Below the pieces are notes generated by a model, which saw only the letters and a list, made by a program, of their open reading frames with translations, was not told the origin of the DNA and searched no databases. DNA of 28,722 bases. Origin: CAYREV01 sp964423345. Its GTDB lineage: Bacteria; Bacteroidota; Rhodothermia; Balneolales; Balneolaceae. A program made the translations under genes and the position numbers. Positions 18,042-25,355 of this stretch are shown in pieces; the stretch's first letter is position 1, and each line of letters opens with the position of its first letter. The stretch lies in NCBI GenBank assembly GCA_964423345.1, contig CAYREV010000028.1:1-28722 (forward strand), written 5' to 3'.

Positions 18042-18530
18042 TTAGGTATCCATGTTTTCTTGTTTGGGTCTTATTAAAAACTGGTGATCTACTTTTATGC
18101 AGCGGTTTTCAAAGAGGGGGATGCCCGCCTTTTCCGCTTTCTCTTTTTCGCCTGGGTTTTCACCGGTGCCCAGCTGAAGCCAGATGGCCTTGGGTTCTAT
18201 TTCCAGGGCCTGGTCAACGGCTTGCGAAAGCAGGCGGTCGGGCAGGAAGACGTCTACCGCATCCACTTCAAAGGGGATGGACAGAAGGTCGGGGTAGGCC
18301 TTTTCGCCGAGTATCTCATCCGCTTGCGGATTCACGGGAACGATCTTGTATCCCGCATTCTGGAGGTAACGGCCGACGAACTGGCTGTCCTTGTGAAAAC
18401 TGCGTGAGAGTCCGACAACCGCAATGGTGGATATTTCCTCCAGGAGCTCCTCGGCTCGGTCGGTTTCGGCCGACAGCTCTTCGGTGGCCCTCATCTTCTT
18501 GTCGTACCAGTTGTTAAAAGTAGATTTCAT
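18042..18530 (-). CDS. CoA-binding domain protein (YccU-like)
   Basis: A 162-residue protein with a Rossmann-type CoA-binding domain: TIAVVGLSRSFHKDSQFVGRYL at about residues 36-57, YKIVPVNPQADEILGEKAYPDL, VDVFLPDR, and AIWLQLGTGENPGEKEKAEKAG, followed by the conserved NRCIKVDHQFL. The YccU-like family is known by structure to bind CoA, but its cellular role is not established. As first gene of a methionine operon using acetyl-CoA-dependent MetX, a link to CoA or thiol status is plausible (inference). No clear Shine-Dalgarno is seen before the 18530 ATG; ATG 18494 (residue 13) is an alternative start. Confidence 0.85.
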   Translation of the reverse strand: MKSTFNNWYDKKMRATEELSAETDRAEELLEEISTIAVVGLSRSFHKDSQFVGRYLQNAGYKIVPVNPQADEILGEKAYPDLLSIPFEVDAVDVFLPDRLLSQAVDQALEIEPKAIWLQLGTGENPGEKEKAEKAGIPLFENRCIKVDHQFLIRPKQENMDT

Positions 18531-18570
18531 GGCTAAATGTGTAAGTATGAATGTCTTAAATGATGGTTTG

Positions 18571-18633
18571 CCGGTGCCTTCTCCTTACGGATGCCTTCAC
18601 TTGGAGTAATGGCATCCGTACAGAAGGCATCGG
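18571..18633. repeat. Long hairpin in the 5' leader of the methionine operon
   Basis: Left arm 18571-18595 and right arm 18611-18633 are complementary over about 23 pairs, with one G-U/A-C position and a small bulge, around a 15-base loop. Motifs are CCGGTGCCTTCT on the left and AGAAGGCATCGG on the right. On the plus strand it is followed by TTTTT, but no plus-strand gene needs terminating there. On the minus strand it lies in the mRNA between the SAM-riboswitch terminator and the first gene. It shares the words GGCATCGG/CCGGTGCC with the element at 8741-8805. Confidence 0.75.
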
Positions 18634-18654
18634 TTTTTCATTATGTGCGTAAAC

Positions 18655-18708
18655 AAAAAAAGCCTCTTCCAAATCTCCGGGCTTGCAGAGAAGATTTTGG
18701 AAGAGGCT
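18655..18708 (-). terminator. Rho-independent terminator of the SAM-I riboswitch
   Basis: On the minus strand AGCCTCTTCCAAAATCT (18708-18692) can pair with AGATTTGGAAGAGGCT (18676-18661), followed by six T residues (18660-18655). The very long stem, directly after the aptamer, is the expected expression platform of a transcriptional SAM-I riboswitch. SAM binding should favour this hairpin and switch the operon off. Confidence 0.92.
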
Positions 18709-18719
18709 TTTTACCAAGA

Positions 18720-18860
18720 CTCATCACTTATCTATCTCCGCAACAACGGAGCAGGATTTAGCACCTTCTCCGCGCCTGTTACCTGTTGGGGGTTTCAGGG
18801 CGGGGTGGTTGCTAAGGCTTCATAGGGCCTGTCCCTCAGCCTTTCTCGATAAGAGAATTT
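18720..18860 (-). promoter_or_regulatory. SAM-I (S-box) riboswitch
   Basis: Read on the minus strand, the P1 arms CTTATC (18853-18848) and GATAAG (18732-18727) enclose the conserved core. The core includes GAGGGACAGGCCCTATGAAG, GCCTTAGCAACC and AAGGTGCTAAATCCTGC, which are the diagnostic S-box blocks. It is followed by a strong intrinsic terminator and the operon for homocysteine synthesis, the usual regulon of SAM-I. Binding of S-adenosylmethionine is expected to terminate transcription. Confidence 0.95.
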
Positions 18861-18895
18861 TTAAGTTTGCAAAGAACGATAAAACGGTTAAGCAC

Positions 18896-18926
18896 AAAAA
18901 AACCCCTCAGCGAGAACCGAAGGGTT
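18896..18926 (-). terminator. Intrinsic terminator of the Cys/Met attenuator (3:4 hairpin)
   Basis: Minus-strand AACCCTTCGG (18926-18917) pairs with CTGAGGGGTT (18910-18901) in ten pairs, two of them G-U, around the loop TTCTCG. Five T residues follow (18900-18896). The 5' arm AACCC is also complementary to GGGTT inside the upstream segment 18966-18961, so a competing antiterminator can form. Confidence 0.85.
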
Positions 18927-19015
18927 GTGGGCCTATCGCGAAACCGGCGACCTACTCCGTCAACCCCTGCTATAGCTCTGCTGCATACGCATACAGAGAC
19001 AACAGCAACAAGGGG
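18917..19015 (-). promoter_or_regulatory. Attenuator with mutually exclusive 1:2 and 2:3 hairpins
   Basis: Segment 1 (CCCC 19015-19012, TGCT 19007-19004, CTCTG 18998-18994) pairs with segment 2 (CAGAG 18980-18976, AGCA 18971-18968, GGGG 18967-18964). Segment 2 (GGGTTG 18966-18961) can instead pair with segment 3 (CAACCC 18927-18922), enclosing a small TCGC/GCGA hairpin. Segment 3 can instead form the terminator with segment 4. The leader-peptide Cys codons lie in segment 1 and its stop codon lies in segment 2. A ribosome stalled on Cys codons would free segment 2 for 2:3 pairing and allow read-through, while one reaching the stop would mask segment 2 and allow termination. Confidence 0.8.
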
Positions 19016-19040
19016 CGATATTTTTCCGGTGTAGTGTCAT
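18960..19040 (-). CDS. Cysteine/methionine-rich leader peptide (26 codons)
   Basis: The frame starts ATG at 19040, about 12 bases after the likely transcription start, and ends TGA at 18962-18960. Residues 11-19 read CCCCLCMRM: four consecutive Cys codons, a fifth one codon later, and two Met codons, in only 26 residues. The stop codon falls within attenuator segment 2. The only upstream ribosome-site candidates are weak (AAAGAAA; GGGAG is about 17 bases away). It is read here as a sensor of Cys-tRNA, and perhaps Met-tRNA, supply for the downstream sulfhydrylation operon. Confidence 0.8.
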   Translation of the reverse strand: MTLHRKNIAPCCCCLCMRMQQSYSRG

Positions 19041-19058
19041 TATTTCTTTAATTACTCC

Positions 19059-19090
19059 CAAAGGTACGGCATTCAATATACTCTTACAAA
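19059..19090 (-). promoter_or_regulatory. Bacteroidota-type promoter of the leader/methionine operon
   Basis: On the minus strand TTTG (19090-19087) is followed after 20 bp by TACCTTTG (19066-19059). This matches the known Bacteroidota primary-sigma consensus (TTTG near -33, TAnnTTTG near -7) at every fixed base. The expected start at about 19050-19053 leaves a 10-13 base untranslated lead before the leader-peptide ATG. A 13-bp inverted repeat GAGTGGCCCACTC (19095-19107, plus strand) lies just upstream and might be an operator. Confidence 0.75.
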
Positions 19091-19109
19091 TCATGAGTGG
19101 CCCACTCCC

Positions 19110-20198
19110 TTATTCCTCCCTGCTGAATGACATGCGGAAGTGAGTTCCCTTATCGGTATGAAAGTCATATTCGGCCTCCAGCTGATGGCTGAGGGTATCG
19201 ATAAGTTTAAGGCCCAGAGAATCGGCCGCGTGGAGGTCGAAGTCATCCGGTATGCCTTTGCCGTCATCTTCCACCTCCAGCATGATTCTTCCTTTTTCTT
19301 CGCTGCAGGCGACAGAGATAGAACCGCCCTCTTCGTCGAAAGCATGTTTTCGGGCGTTTGTAATAAGTTCGTTCAGTATTAAGCCGAGGGGTACGGCCTG
19401 CCGGGTACCCAGAGAAATAGACTGCAGTTCCAGTTCGAATTCGATTTCATTGTTTTCCGATATTCCATCCATGGAGTTTTTAAAGTGGTCAATGAGGTCC
19501 CGGATATAATCGTCAAGAGAAATATCCGTGAGTCCCTCCGTATTATAGAGTTTTTCGTGGATGGAGGCGATAGAGCGCACCCGGTTCATGCTTTCGGTAA
19601 GGGCCGTTCGTATTTCATCGGAATCGGTCTTGTGGACCTGCAGCTCCAGGAGTCCCGTGATAGTAGCCAGGTTGTTCTTGATGCGGTGGTGGGATTCCTT
19701 GACCAGCGTTTCCCTCTCTTCAATCATACGCTCCAGCTGCTGCTGTTTTTCCCACTCCTCGGTGATATCCCGCTGTACCGAAACAAAGTGGGTGATGGTC
19801 CCCTCCCGGTTCCGGATGGGATCGATGCTCCATCGTACCCGGTAGCGGGTACCGTCTTTCTTATAGTTGAAAGTTTCGCCTTCAAAATGCTCGCCTTTCT
19901 CCAGATTTTTTACCAGCCTGTCAATCACTTCGGGATCGGTGTCGGGACCCTGAAGGAGGGAGGGCGACCGGCCCAAAACCTCCTGTTTTGAATATTGGGT
20001 GACGGACTCAAAGGCCTTGTTGACGAAGACAATTTCCTCCTGCCCAAATTGTTCGGGCGCATTAGTCACCACCACCATTTCACGGGTGGTTTGGATGGCT
20101 TTGAGCAGGATTTTGGGAATTTCACCCCGGTCGGGGTCGGTCCGGATCTCTTCAGAGTTAACATATTCCTCAATCCGGTCAAAAGTATTGGGAGACAT
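19110..20198 (-). CDS. PAS-domain sensor histidine kinase (HisKA_2 type)
   Basis: A 362-residue soluble kinase with no membrane segment. A PAS domain spans about residues 30-145 (IVFVNKAFESVTQYSKQEVLG, VRWSIDPIRNREGTITHFVSVQRDIT), then a short coiled linker. The HisKA_2 box ESHHRIKNNLATITGLLELQ is at 168-187 (phospho-acceptor His170 or His171). The HATPase region has LNELITNARKHAF at 275-287 and VEDDGKGIPDDF. The PAS core resembles a LOV domain (LLQGPDTDP at 81-89), but the photoactive GRNCRFLQ motif reads GRSPSLLQ, so the flavin-binding cysteine is absent. No response regulator gene lies nearby. It follows the aminopeptidase gene by 54 bp. Confidence 0.9.
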   Translation of the reverse strand: MSPNTFDRIEEYVNSEEIRTDPDRGEIPKILLKAIQTTREMVVVTNAPEQFGQEEIVFVNKAFESVTQYSKQEVLGRSPSLLQGPDTDPEVIDRLVKNLEKGEHFEGETFNYKKDGTRYRVRWSIDPIRNREGTITHFVSVQRDITEEWEKQQQLERMIEERETLVKESHHRIKNNLATITGLLELQVHKTDSDEIRTALTESMNRVRSIASIHEKLYNTEGLTDISLDDYIRDLIDHFKNSMDGISENNEIEFELELQSISLGTRQAVPLGLILNELITNARKHAFDEEGGSISVACSEEKGRIMLEVEDDGKGIPDDFDLHAADSLGLKLIDTLSHQLEAEYDFHTDKGTHFRMSFSREE

Positions 20199-20252
20199 TT
20201 TTATCGTATGTTTAGGTATGGAGGTAACTATGGTGTGGTTAACAAAGAAAAA

Positions 20253-21944
20253 TCATTTAACGTGCCCTGTTTTTTTGTCCACTGAATCGGCCCTGATATA
20301 ATAGTCGGGATGGATGGAAAGGTCTTTGATGGACGAGTCCATGTCGACGTTTTTCCAGCGTGTGGAGCTGGGATAGATGACGGAGTAATTGTGTTTATCC
20401 AGCTTGATCTCCAGGGGCATGTCAAAGTGCTCGACATCGGCTTTCCATCGGTAGTGCAGCCGTCCGCTGTTCACATAGTACTGAAAGACCGGGAGTCCCG
20501 CATAGTGCAGGTACTGGTCGAAAAGGTCATCCAGGTCCTTTCCGGACTGTTCCATGATATAGCGCTCGATCTGTCCCGCCGTCACGGTTTGATGGCGGAA
20601 TCGATGTTGCAGTCCGCGGAGGATTTCTTTCCAGAGGAGGTCGTCGTTGATGATGCGGCGGATCATGTGCAGCATGTTGCTGCCCTTGTAGTACATGTCG
20701 CCCGAGCCCTCGCTGTTTACCCCGTAGGTGCCGGTAATGGGTGTTTCGTTATTAACCCGGTCCCTTAGTCCCCGTATGTATTCTGCCCCCGCCTCCTTGC
20801 CAAACCTGCATTCGGTGTAAAGCCCTTCGGAGTAGTTGGTAAAGCTTTCGTGAATCCACATATCCGCAATATCCCCGGCGGTGATGCTGTTGCCCCACCA
20901 TTCGTGACCGGCTTCGTGGATGATGATAAAATCCCATTTAAGTCCCCATCCTGTCCCCGACAGGTCGGTGCCCCTGTAACCGTTCTGGAACTTATTCCCG
21001 TAGGCCACCGCGCTCTGATGTTCCATACCCAGGTAGGGGGTTTCCACAAGCTTAAAGCTGTCTTCATAGAAGGGATAGGGGCCGAACCACTCTTCGAAAC
21101 AGCGCAGCATGGGCTTGACCTGGCTGAACTGTTTTTTGGCCTGGTCAAGATGGGGCTTGAGGACCCAGTAGCTGAGGTCGAGCGTGCCCCCTTCGCCCTT
21201 CAGGGTATCGGTGAAGTTCACGTAGTTGCCGGCGTTGACGGCTGCATTGTAGTTGTTGATGGGGTTGTCGACCTGCCAGCTATAGGTGGTCATCTCCCCA
21301 TGCTCCGTCCGCTTCACCAAGCGCCCATTGGAGACATTGACCAGCGGATCGGGAACCGTGATGCTGATAGTCATGCTGTCCGGCTCATCCGACAGGTGGT
21401 CTTTGTTGGGCCACCAGGCGCTGGCGCCGAGTCCCTGGTTGGCAGTGGCGATCCAAGGGTGTCCCAGGGAATCCTGCGACCATATGAATCCCCCGTCCCA
21501 GGGCGGGTTTTCAGCTACCACGGGCTTGCCCCGGTAGTAGACCTCCAGGGTATACAGGGAGTCCTGCTGTAAGGCCGGGGGCATCTCCACAAAGTAGGCG
21601 TTGCCCCGACGCCGGTAGCTCAGGGAGGCGTCCTCCTGGGTGATGCGGTCGATGACCAGCGGCTGCTGCAGGTCGATCTGCATATCTTTGGGCGTATCGG
21701 TCACCCGGTAGGTGATGCGGTTGTAGCCGCTGATGAGGGAGTCGCCGGGCTGAAGGGTGAGGTGGAGGTCATAGTAAGTCACATCCCACCATGCGCGTTG
21801 AGGCGTGACCGAACCGCGCAGGGTGTCGGCGCGGGTAAAGGCACTGTCGGGCACCATCAGCTGGCCCCGGGCATCAGGAGCGGCTGAAAGCAGAACCAGG
21901 AAGGAAAGGAGTGGGATGAGCGAAGGGATTCGCGGTAAAAGCAT
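20253..21944 (-). CDS. Secreted M1-family zinc aminopeptidase
   Basis: A 563-residue protein with an N-terminal signal sequence (hydrophobic residues about 8-21, cleavage near ARGQ 25-28). The zinc site HEAGH at 343-347 with Glu366 (HExxH-x18-E) defines gluzincin peptidases. The exopeptidase loop reads YLGMEHQSA (304-312), a variant of GAMEN seen in several bacterial M1 enzymes. The N-terminal beta domain (DVTYYDLHLTLQPGDSLISGYN) is typical of M1. It probably cleaves N-terminal residues from peptides in the periplasm or outside. It ends soon after the catalytic region, lacking the long C-terminal helical domain of large M1 enzymes. Located between era and the kinase gene. Confidence 0.92.
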   Translation of the reverse strand: MLLPRIPSLIPLLSFLVLLSAAPDARGQLMVPDSAFTRADTLRGSVTPQRAWWDVTYYDLHLTLQPGDSLISGYNRITYRVTDTPKDMQIDLQQPLVIDRITQEDASLSYRRRGNAYFVEMPPALQQDSLYTLEVYYRGKPVVAENPPWDGGFIWSQDSLGHPWIATANQGLGASAWWPNKDHLSDEPDSMTISITVPDPLVNVSNGRLVKRTEHGEMTTYSWQVDNPINNYNAAVNAGNYVNFTDTLKGEGGTLDLSYWVLKPHLDQAKKQFSQVKPMLRCFEEWFGPYPFYEDSFKLVETPYLGMEHQSAVAYGNKFQNGYRGTDLSGTGWGLKWDFIIIHEAGHEWWGNSITAGDIADMWIHESFTNYSEGLYTECRFGKEAGAEYIRGLRDRVNNETPITGTYGVNSEGSGDMYYKGSNMLHMIRRIINDDLLWKEILRGLQHRFRHQTVTAGQIERYIMEQSGKDLDDLFDQYLHYAGLPVFQYYVNSGRLHYRWKADVEHFDMPLEIKLDKHNYSVIYPSSTRWKNVDMDSSIKDLSIHPDYYIRADSVDKKTGHVK

Positions 21945-21996
21945 GAGACGTTAGTTGAAGTTATTGATTGTGGAGCCGGTTTCGATTTGGAAACGC

Positions 21997-22881
21997 CTAA
22001 TAGCCGAAATTTCGAACCATGTTGGGGTCTTCCCGCCACTTGTCGCGCACCTTTACATGCAGGTCGAGGTAGATCTTCTTGTCGATGAAGGCCTCGATGG
22101 ATTCGCGCGCATTCCGTCCCAGCTTTTTGATGGCTTTGCCTCCCTTGCCGATAAGCATGCCTTTCTGGGAGTCCCGGTTCACGATCACTTCCGCGTTGAT
22201 ATAATCGAGGTCTTCGCGTTCGTCATACTGTATGACTTCGACGGTGCAGGAGTAGGGAATCTCCTGGTGAAACTGCAGGAACAGCTGTTCGCGGATCAGC
22301 TCGGCTACAAAAAACCGGATGGGCTGCTCGCTCAGCATATCCTTCGGGTAGAAAGGAGGTCCCGCGGGGAGGGCACTTTTCACTGTATCCATGAGCTCCT
22401 GAACTCCCTCGCCGTTAAGGGCAGAGACGTAGAGGGCTTCGTCAAAATCGTAGCGGGCTTGCAGTTCGGCGGCCACCGCCTGAACGTCGGATTTCGATAC
22501 CTTGTCAATTTTGTTGAGCACCAGGAAGATCGGCTTGTTCAGGGAGGCAAATGTTTTAAAGACCCGTTCCGGTATCCGGGGATCCTCCACATCCACGATC
22601 AGCATGATGATGTCGGCGTCGTTGCGGGCGCGGTCGACCAGCCGCATCATCGCTTTCTGCAATTCGTAGCGAGGGTCGATGATGCCCGGCGTGTCCAGGA
22701 ATATGATCTGTAGATCCTCTTCCGAGTGGATGCCCAGGATCTGGTGACGGGTGGTCTGCGGCTTATGGGTGGTGATGGAGATCTTCTGCCCCAGGATACG
22801 GTTCATAAGTGTCGACTTCCCCGCATTGGGCTTGCCCAGTATGGCTATATAGCCGGATTTATGTGTGGTTTTAGAACTCAT
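21997..22881 (-). CDS. era: GTPase Era
   Basis: A 294-residue GTPase that assists 16S rRNA maturation and 30S assembly. Walker A GKPNAGKST is at 16-24, effector region THKPQTTRHQILG at 38-50, DTPG at 63-66, NKID at 123-126, and SALNGEG at 153-159. The C-terminal KH domain has LIGKGGKAIKKLG at 243-255 and ends LHVKVRDKWREDP, which is characteristic of Era rather than Der. Length is normal. It is 17 bp downstream of pdxJ. Confidence 0.97.
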   Translation of the reverse strand: MSSKTTHKSGYIAILGKPNAGKSTLMNRILGQKISITTHKPQTTRHQILGIHSEEDLQIIFLDTPGIIDPRYELQKAMMRLVDRARNDADIIMLIVDVEDPRIPERVFKTFASLNKPIFLVLNKIDKVSKSDVQAVAAELQARYDFDEALYVSALNGEGVQELMDTVKSALPAGPPFYPKDMLSEQPIRFFVAELIREQLFLQFHQEIPYSCTVEVIQYDEREDLDYINAEVIVNRDSQKGMLIGKGGKAIKKLGRNARESIEAFIDKKIYLDLHVKVRDKWREDPNMVRNFGY

Positions 22882-22898
22882 CTTATTAGGTATAGGAA

Positions 22899-23621
22899 TT
22901 AGTCGCTCTCCATAATTTCCAGGAAAGCCTTGACCGTATGTTCCAGTCCCCGGAACACCGCCGTTGAGATCAGGGCGTGGCCGATGCTTACGTCGTGGAG
23001 GTGGGGGACGGTGCTGACCAGGGCCTCCAGGTTATCCAGGTTGAGGCCGTGGCCGGCATTCACTTTCATGCCCAGCTGGTGGGCAAGCTCGGCACCCTCG
23101 CGCAGCCGGTCCAGCTCATGCCTTCGTCCCTCTTCGGTCTGTGCGTTTGCATAGGTGCCGGTGTGCAGTTCAATGGCGTCGCTGCCCAGCTCGTTGGCCA
23201 GCTCTATATCTTCGGGGTTCGGATCCAGGAACAGGCTAATCTCAATTCCGTTGCCCTGTACCTTGGGAAAGACCCTTTGCTGAAAGTCCTCAAAGAGTGC
23301 GCTCATGTTGAGCCCCCCTTCGGTGGTGAGCTCCTCCCGGCTTTCGGGGACCAGCGTAATAAGGTGCGGCTGCACTTCCAGGCACATGTTGATCATTTCA
23401 TGGGTGGCGGCCATCTCAAAGTCGAGGGTGCCCTTGACGGCCGACTTCAAGGCATAGACGTCTTCGTCACGGATGTGGCGGCGGTCCTTGCGCAGGTGAA
23501 ATACGATGCCCGCCGCACCGGCCTCCTCACAAACCCTGGCGGCCTCAGCCGGGTTGGGGTATCCCTCGCCCCGCGCATTCCTGAGCGTAGCCACGTGATC
23601 GACATTGACCAAAAGCTGCAT
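22899..23621 (-). CDS. pdxJ: Pyridoxine 5'-phosphate synthase PdxJ
   Basis: A 240-residue TIM-barrel enzyme that condenses 3-amino-2-oxopropyl phosphate with 1-deoxyxylulose 5-phosphate to form pyridoxine 5'-phosphate. Signatures are LLVNVDHVATLRNARGE at the start, GIVFHLRKDRRHI at about 35-47 (most relatives have HLREDRRHI), MCLEVQPHLITLVPE, AIELHTGTYANA, and VNAGHGLNLDNL. It is the first gene of the pdxJ-era run. Its product supplies the cofactor of MetY and other PLP enzymes, but no direct link is implied. Confidence 0.97.
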   Translation of the reverse strand: MQLLVNVDHVATLRNARGEGYPNPAEAARVCEEAGAAGIVFHLRKDRRHIRDEDVYALKSAVKGTLDFEMAATHEMINMCLEVQPHLITLVPESREELTTEGGLNMSALFEDFQQRVFPKVQGNGIEISLFLDPNPEDIELANELGSDAIELHTGTYANAQTEEGRRHELDRLREGAELAHQLGMKVNAGHGLNLDNLEALVSTVPHLHDVSIGHALISTAVFRGLEHTVKAFLEIMESD

Positions 23622-23794
23622 AATTGTAAAAAGCTATGTTGCTGTTTTGATTAAGGTCTAAATATAAATTATTTACCGGAGAGTTTCGGGCCGGGACCCA
23701 TAGTTTAACTGAATAACGCATTTATGTATTTAAAGCATTCTCAGTGGGCCGCCAAGCAAGAATACCATCCAATTAAAAGAGCTTAAAGACAGAT

Positions 23795-25243
23795 ATGTTT
23801 ATATCCAGACTTTTTAAAACCACCCTGCTGTTTTGTATTGCCTTCCTCCTTCAACCGCTTACCCTTTCCGCCCAGCCGGAGCCGGTACTGCTGAAAGGGG
23901 GCCATTACTTTGATGTTGACTCCGGACAGATGATTAAAAATGAGGGCATCATGGTGAGGGGCGGGCGTTTCTATCGCGTGGGATCGGGGTCTTCAGAGGC
24001 CGGTACTGAAGATATCCGGGTTATGGAACTGGAGGATGATGAATACATTCTGCCCGGCATGGTGGATATCCACGCCCATTTCCGGATGGACGCTTTCGGC
24101 AGTGATTCCCTGCGGGAGATTGACGAGTTTAAATACAACTCCATGGTATACCTGGCCAACGGGGTGACCTCCGCTTTTTCCAACGGGGTCTACTATCCCG
24201 ATTACGAGCTGGCAGCCAAACGGCTGGTTAATACCGGCCGGTGGACGGGCCCGCGGATCTGGGCGGCGGGACCCTATTTCGGCTCGGCGCGCCCGGGCTG
24301 GGAAGACTATGGCAAAGAGGAGATCTACCGGCAGGTGGACAAGTGGGTGGAAAAGGGGGTCGACGGATTCAAGACCAAGGGCGGGAGTCCGAAGACCGTT
24401 AAGCATCTGGTTGAGCGGGCTCACCGGCACGGGCTGACCGTAGCCGGACACCTGGGTTCCGGCTACCGGGGGTCAACCAACTCCATTGATGCCATCGATA
24501 TGGGCATCGACCGGGTGGAGCATATCCTGGGGGGATTTGTGCTCGACCCGCAGCAGTATGCATACCCGGTCTGGAACAGGGTGGATACCGCCTCGGCCGA
24601 TTTCAAAAAGACGGTGCGGCATTTCCTGGATCACGGGGTTTATTTTGACGCCACCATCAACGCCCCGGTTTATTTTACCTCGGTGGACGACAAGGAGGGA
24701 TTCGACTATTGGGCGGACGAGCAGGCTATGTTTACGCCCTATGTACGGGAGCTTCTCGGCTCCCGCGAAGAGGAGCGGGGCCGCAGCGAGCTGATGGACG
24801 GGCTGTACCGAGCCATGCGGCGCACCACGAAGGCTTTTTACGATGCGGGCGGGGGCGACCTCATTACGCTTGGCACCGATGCGCCCAGCCATGGGTTCTA
24901 CCTGGCGGGTTTCGGCGCCCACCGGGAGATGCATACGATGGTGCTGGCGGGCATCCCCGAGGCGGCCGTGCTGAAGATAGCCAGCCAGAACAGTGCCAAT
25001 GCCCTTGGCAAGGGTTCCCTGCTGGGTTCCATCGAGACCGGCAAGCTGGCCGACCTGTATGTAGTGAAAGGCAACCCGCTGGAGGATATTACCAACACGC
25101 GCAATGTGCAGGAAGTGATGAAGGCAGGTGTTCTGTATGATCCCAAAGCGCTGCTGGACCGCGTCAAGGGGAAAATCGGTCCCTCCGACTCCACTGAAAC
25201 GGAGAGCTGGTTCAGGTATGAAATGCTGGAGACTGGCTTCTAG
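23795..25243 (+). CDS. Secreted amidohydrolase-superfamily protein
   Basis: A 482-residue metal-dependent hydrolase with a signal peptide (hydrophobic residues about 8-25, cleavage near LSAQ). The metal-binding motif VDIHAH (H93, H95) follows LPGMVD, and likely further ligands are H219 (AGHLG), H243 (VEHIL) and D362 (LGTDAPSHG). The C-terminus returns to the small beta domain (GSIETGKLADLYVVKGNPLEDI), typical of imidazolonepropionase/dipeptidase-like members. The substrate is unknown. It is a single-gene unit on the plus strand facing the LytTR gene. Confidence 0.88.
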   Translation: MFISRLFKTTLLFCIAFLLQPLTLSAQPEPVLLKGGHYFDVDSGQMIKNEGIMVRGGRFYRVGSGSSEAGTEDIRVMELEDDEYILPGMVDIHAHFRMDAFGSDSLREIDEFKYNSMVYLANGVTSAFSNGVYYPDYELAAKRLVNTGRWTGPRIWAAGPYFGSARPGWEDYGKEEIYRQVDKWVEKGVDGFKTKGGSPKTVKHLVERAHRHGLTVAGHLGSGYRGSTNSIDAIDMGIDRVEHILGGFVLDPQQYAYPVWNRVDTASADFKKTVRHFLDHGVYFDATINAPVYFTSVDDKEGFDYWADEQAMFTPYVRELLGSREEERGRSELMDGLYRAMRRTTKAFYDAGGGDLITLGTDAPSHGFYLAGFGAHREMHTMVLAGIPEAAVLKIASQNSANALGKGSLLGSIETGKLADLYVVKGNPLEDITNTRNVQEVMKAGVLYDPKALLDRVKGKIGPSDSTETESWFRYEMLETGF

Positions 25244-25355
25244 TGGCTGGTTACTAGTTACTGATATTTTTAGCCGCGGATTTGCACGGATTTGATGATA
25301 AATACAGGACGCAGGTTATGGGCAATAACGAGCCACTGACAACGGACGGCTTCAA

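Noticed and set aside
18571..18639. Intrinsic terminator on the plus strand (hairpin followed by TTTTT)
   Set aside because: There is no plus-strand gene upstream that would end there; the hydrolase ends at 14570 and everything between is on the minus strand.
18896..19040. Considered as only the transcription terminator of the histidine kinase gene or as a stand-alone small RNA
   Set aside because: A promoter, a Cys-rich ORF and three competing stems precede the terminator in exact attenuator order, and the methionine operon follows. A kinase terminator would not need these, though termination of kinase read-through there is possible.
19110..20198. LOV blue-light photoreceptor kinase
   Set aside because: The required cysteine is replaced (GRSPSLLQ), so a classical LOV photocycle is not supported.
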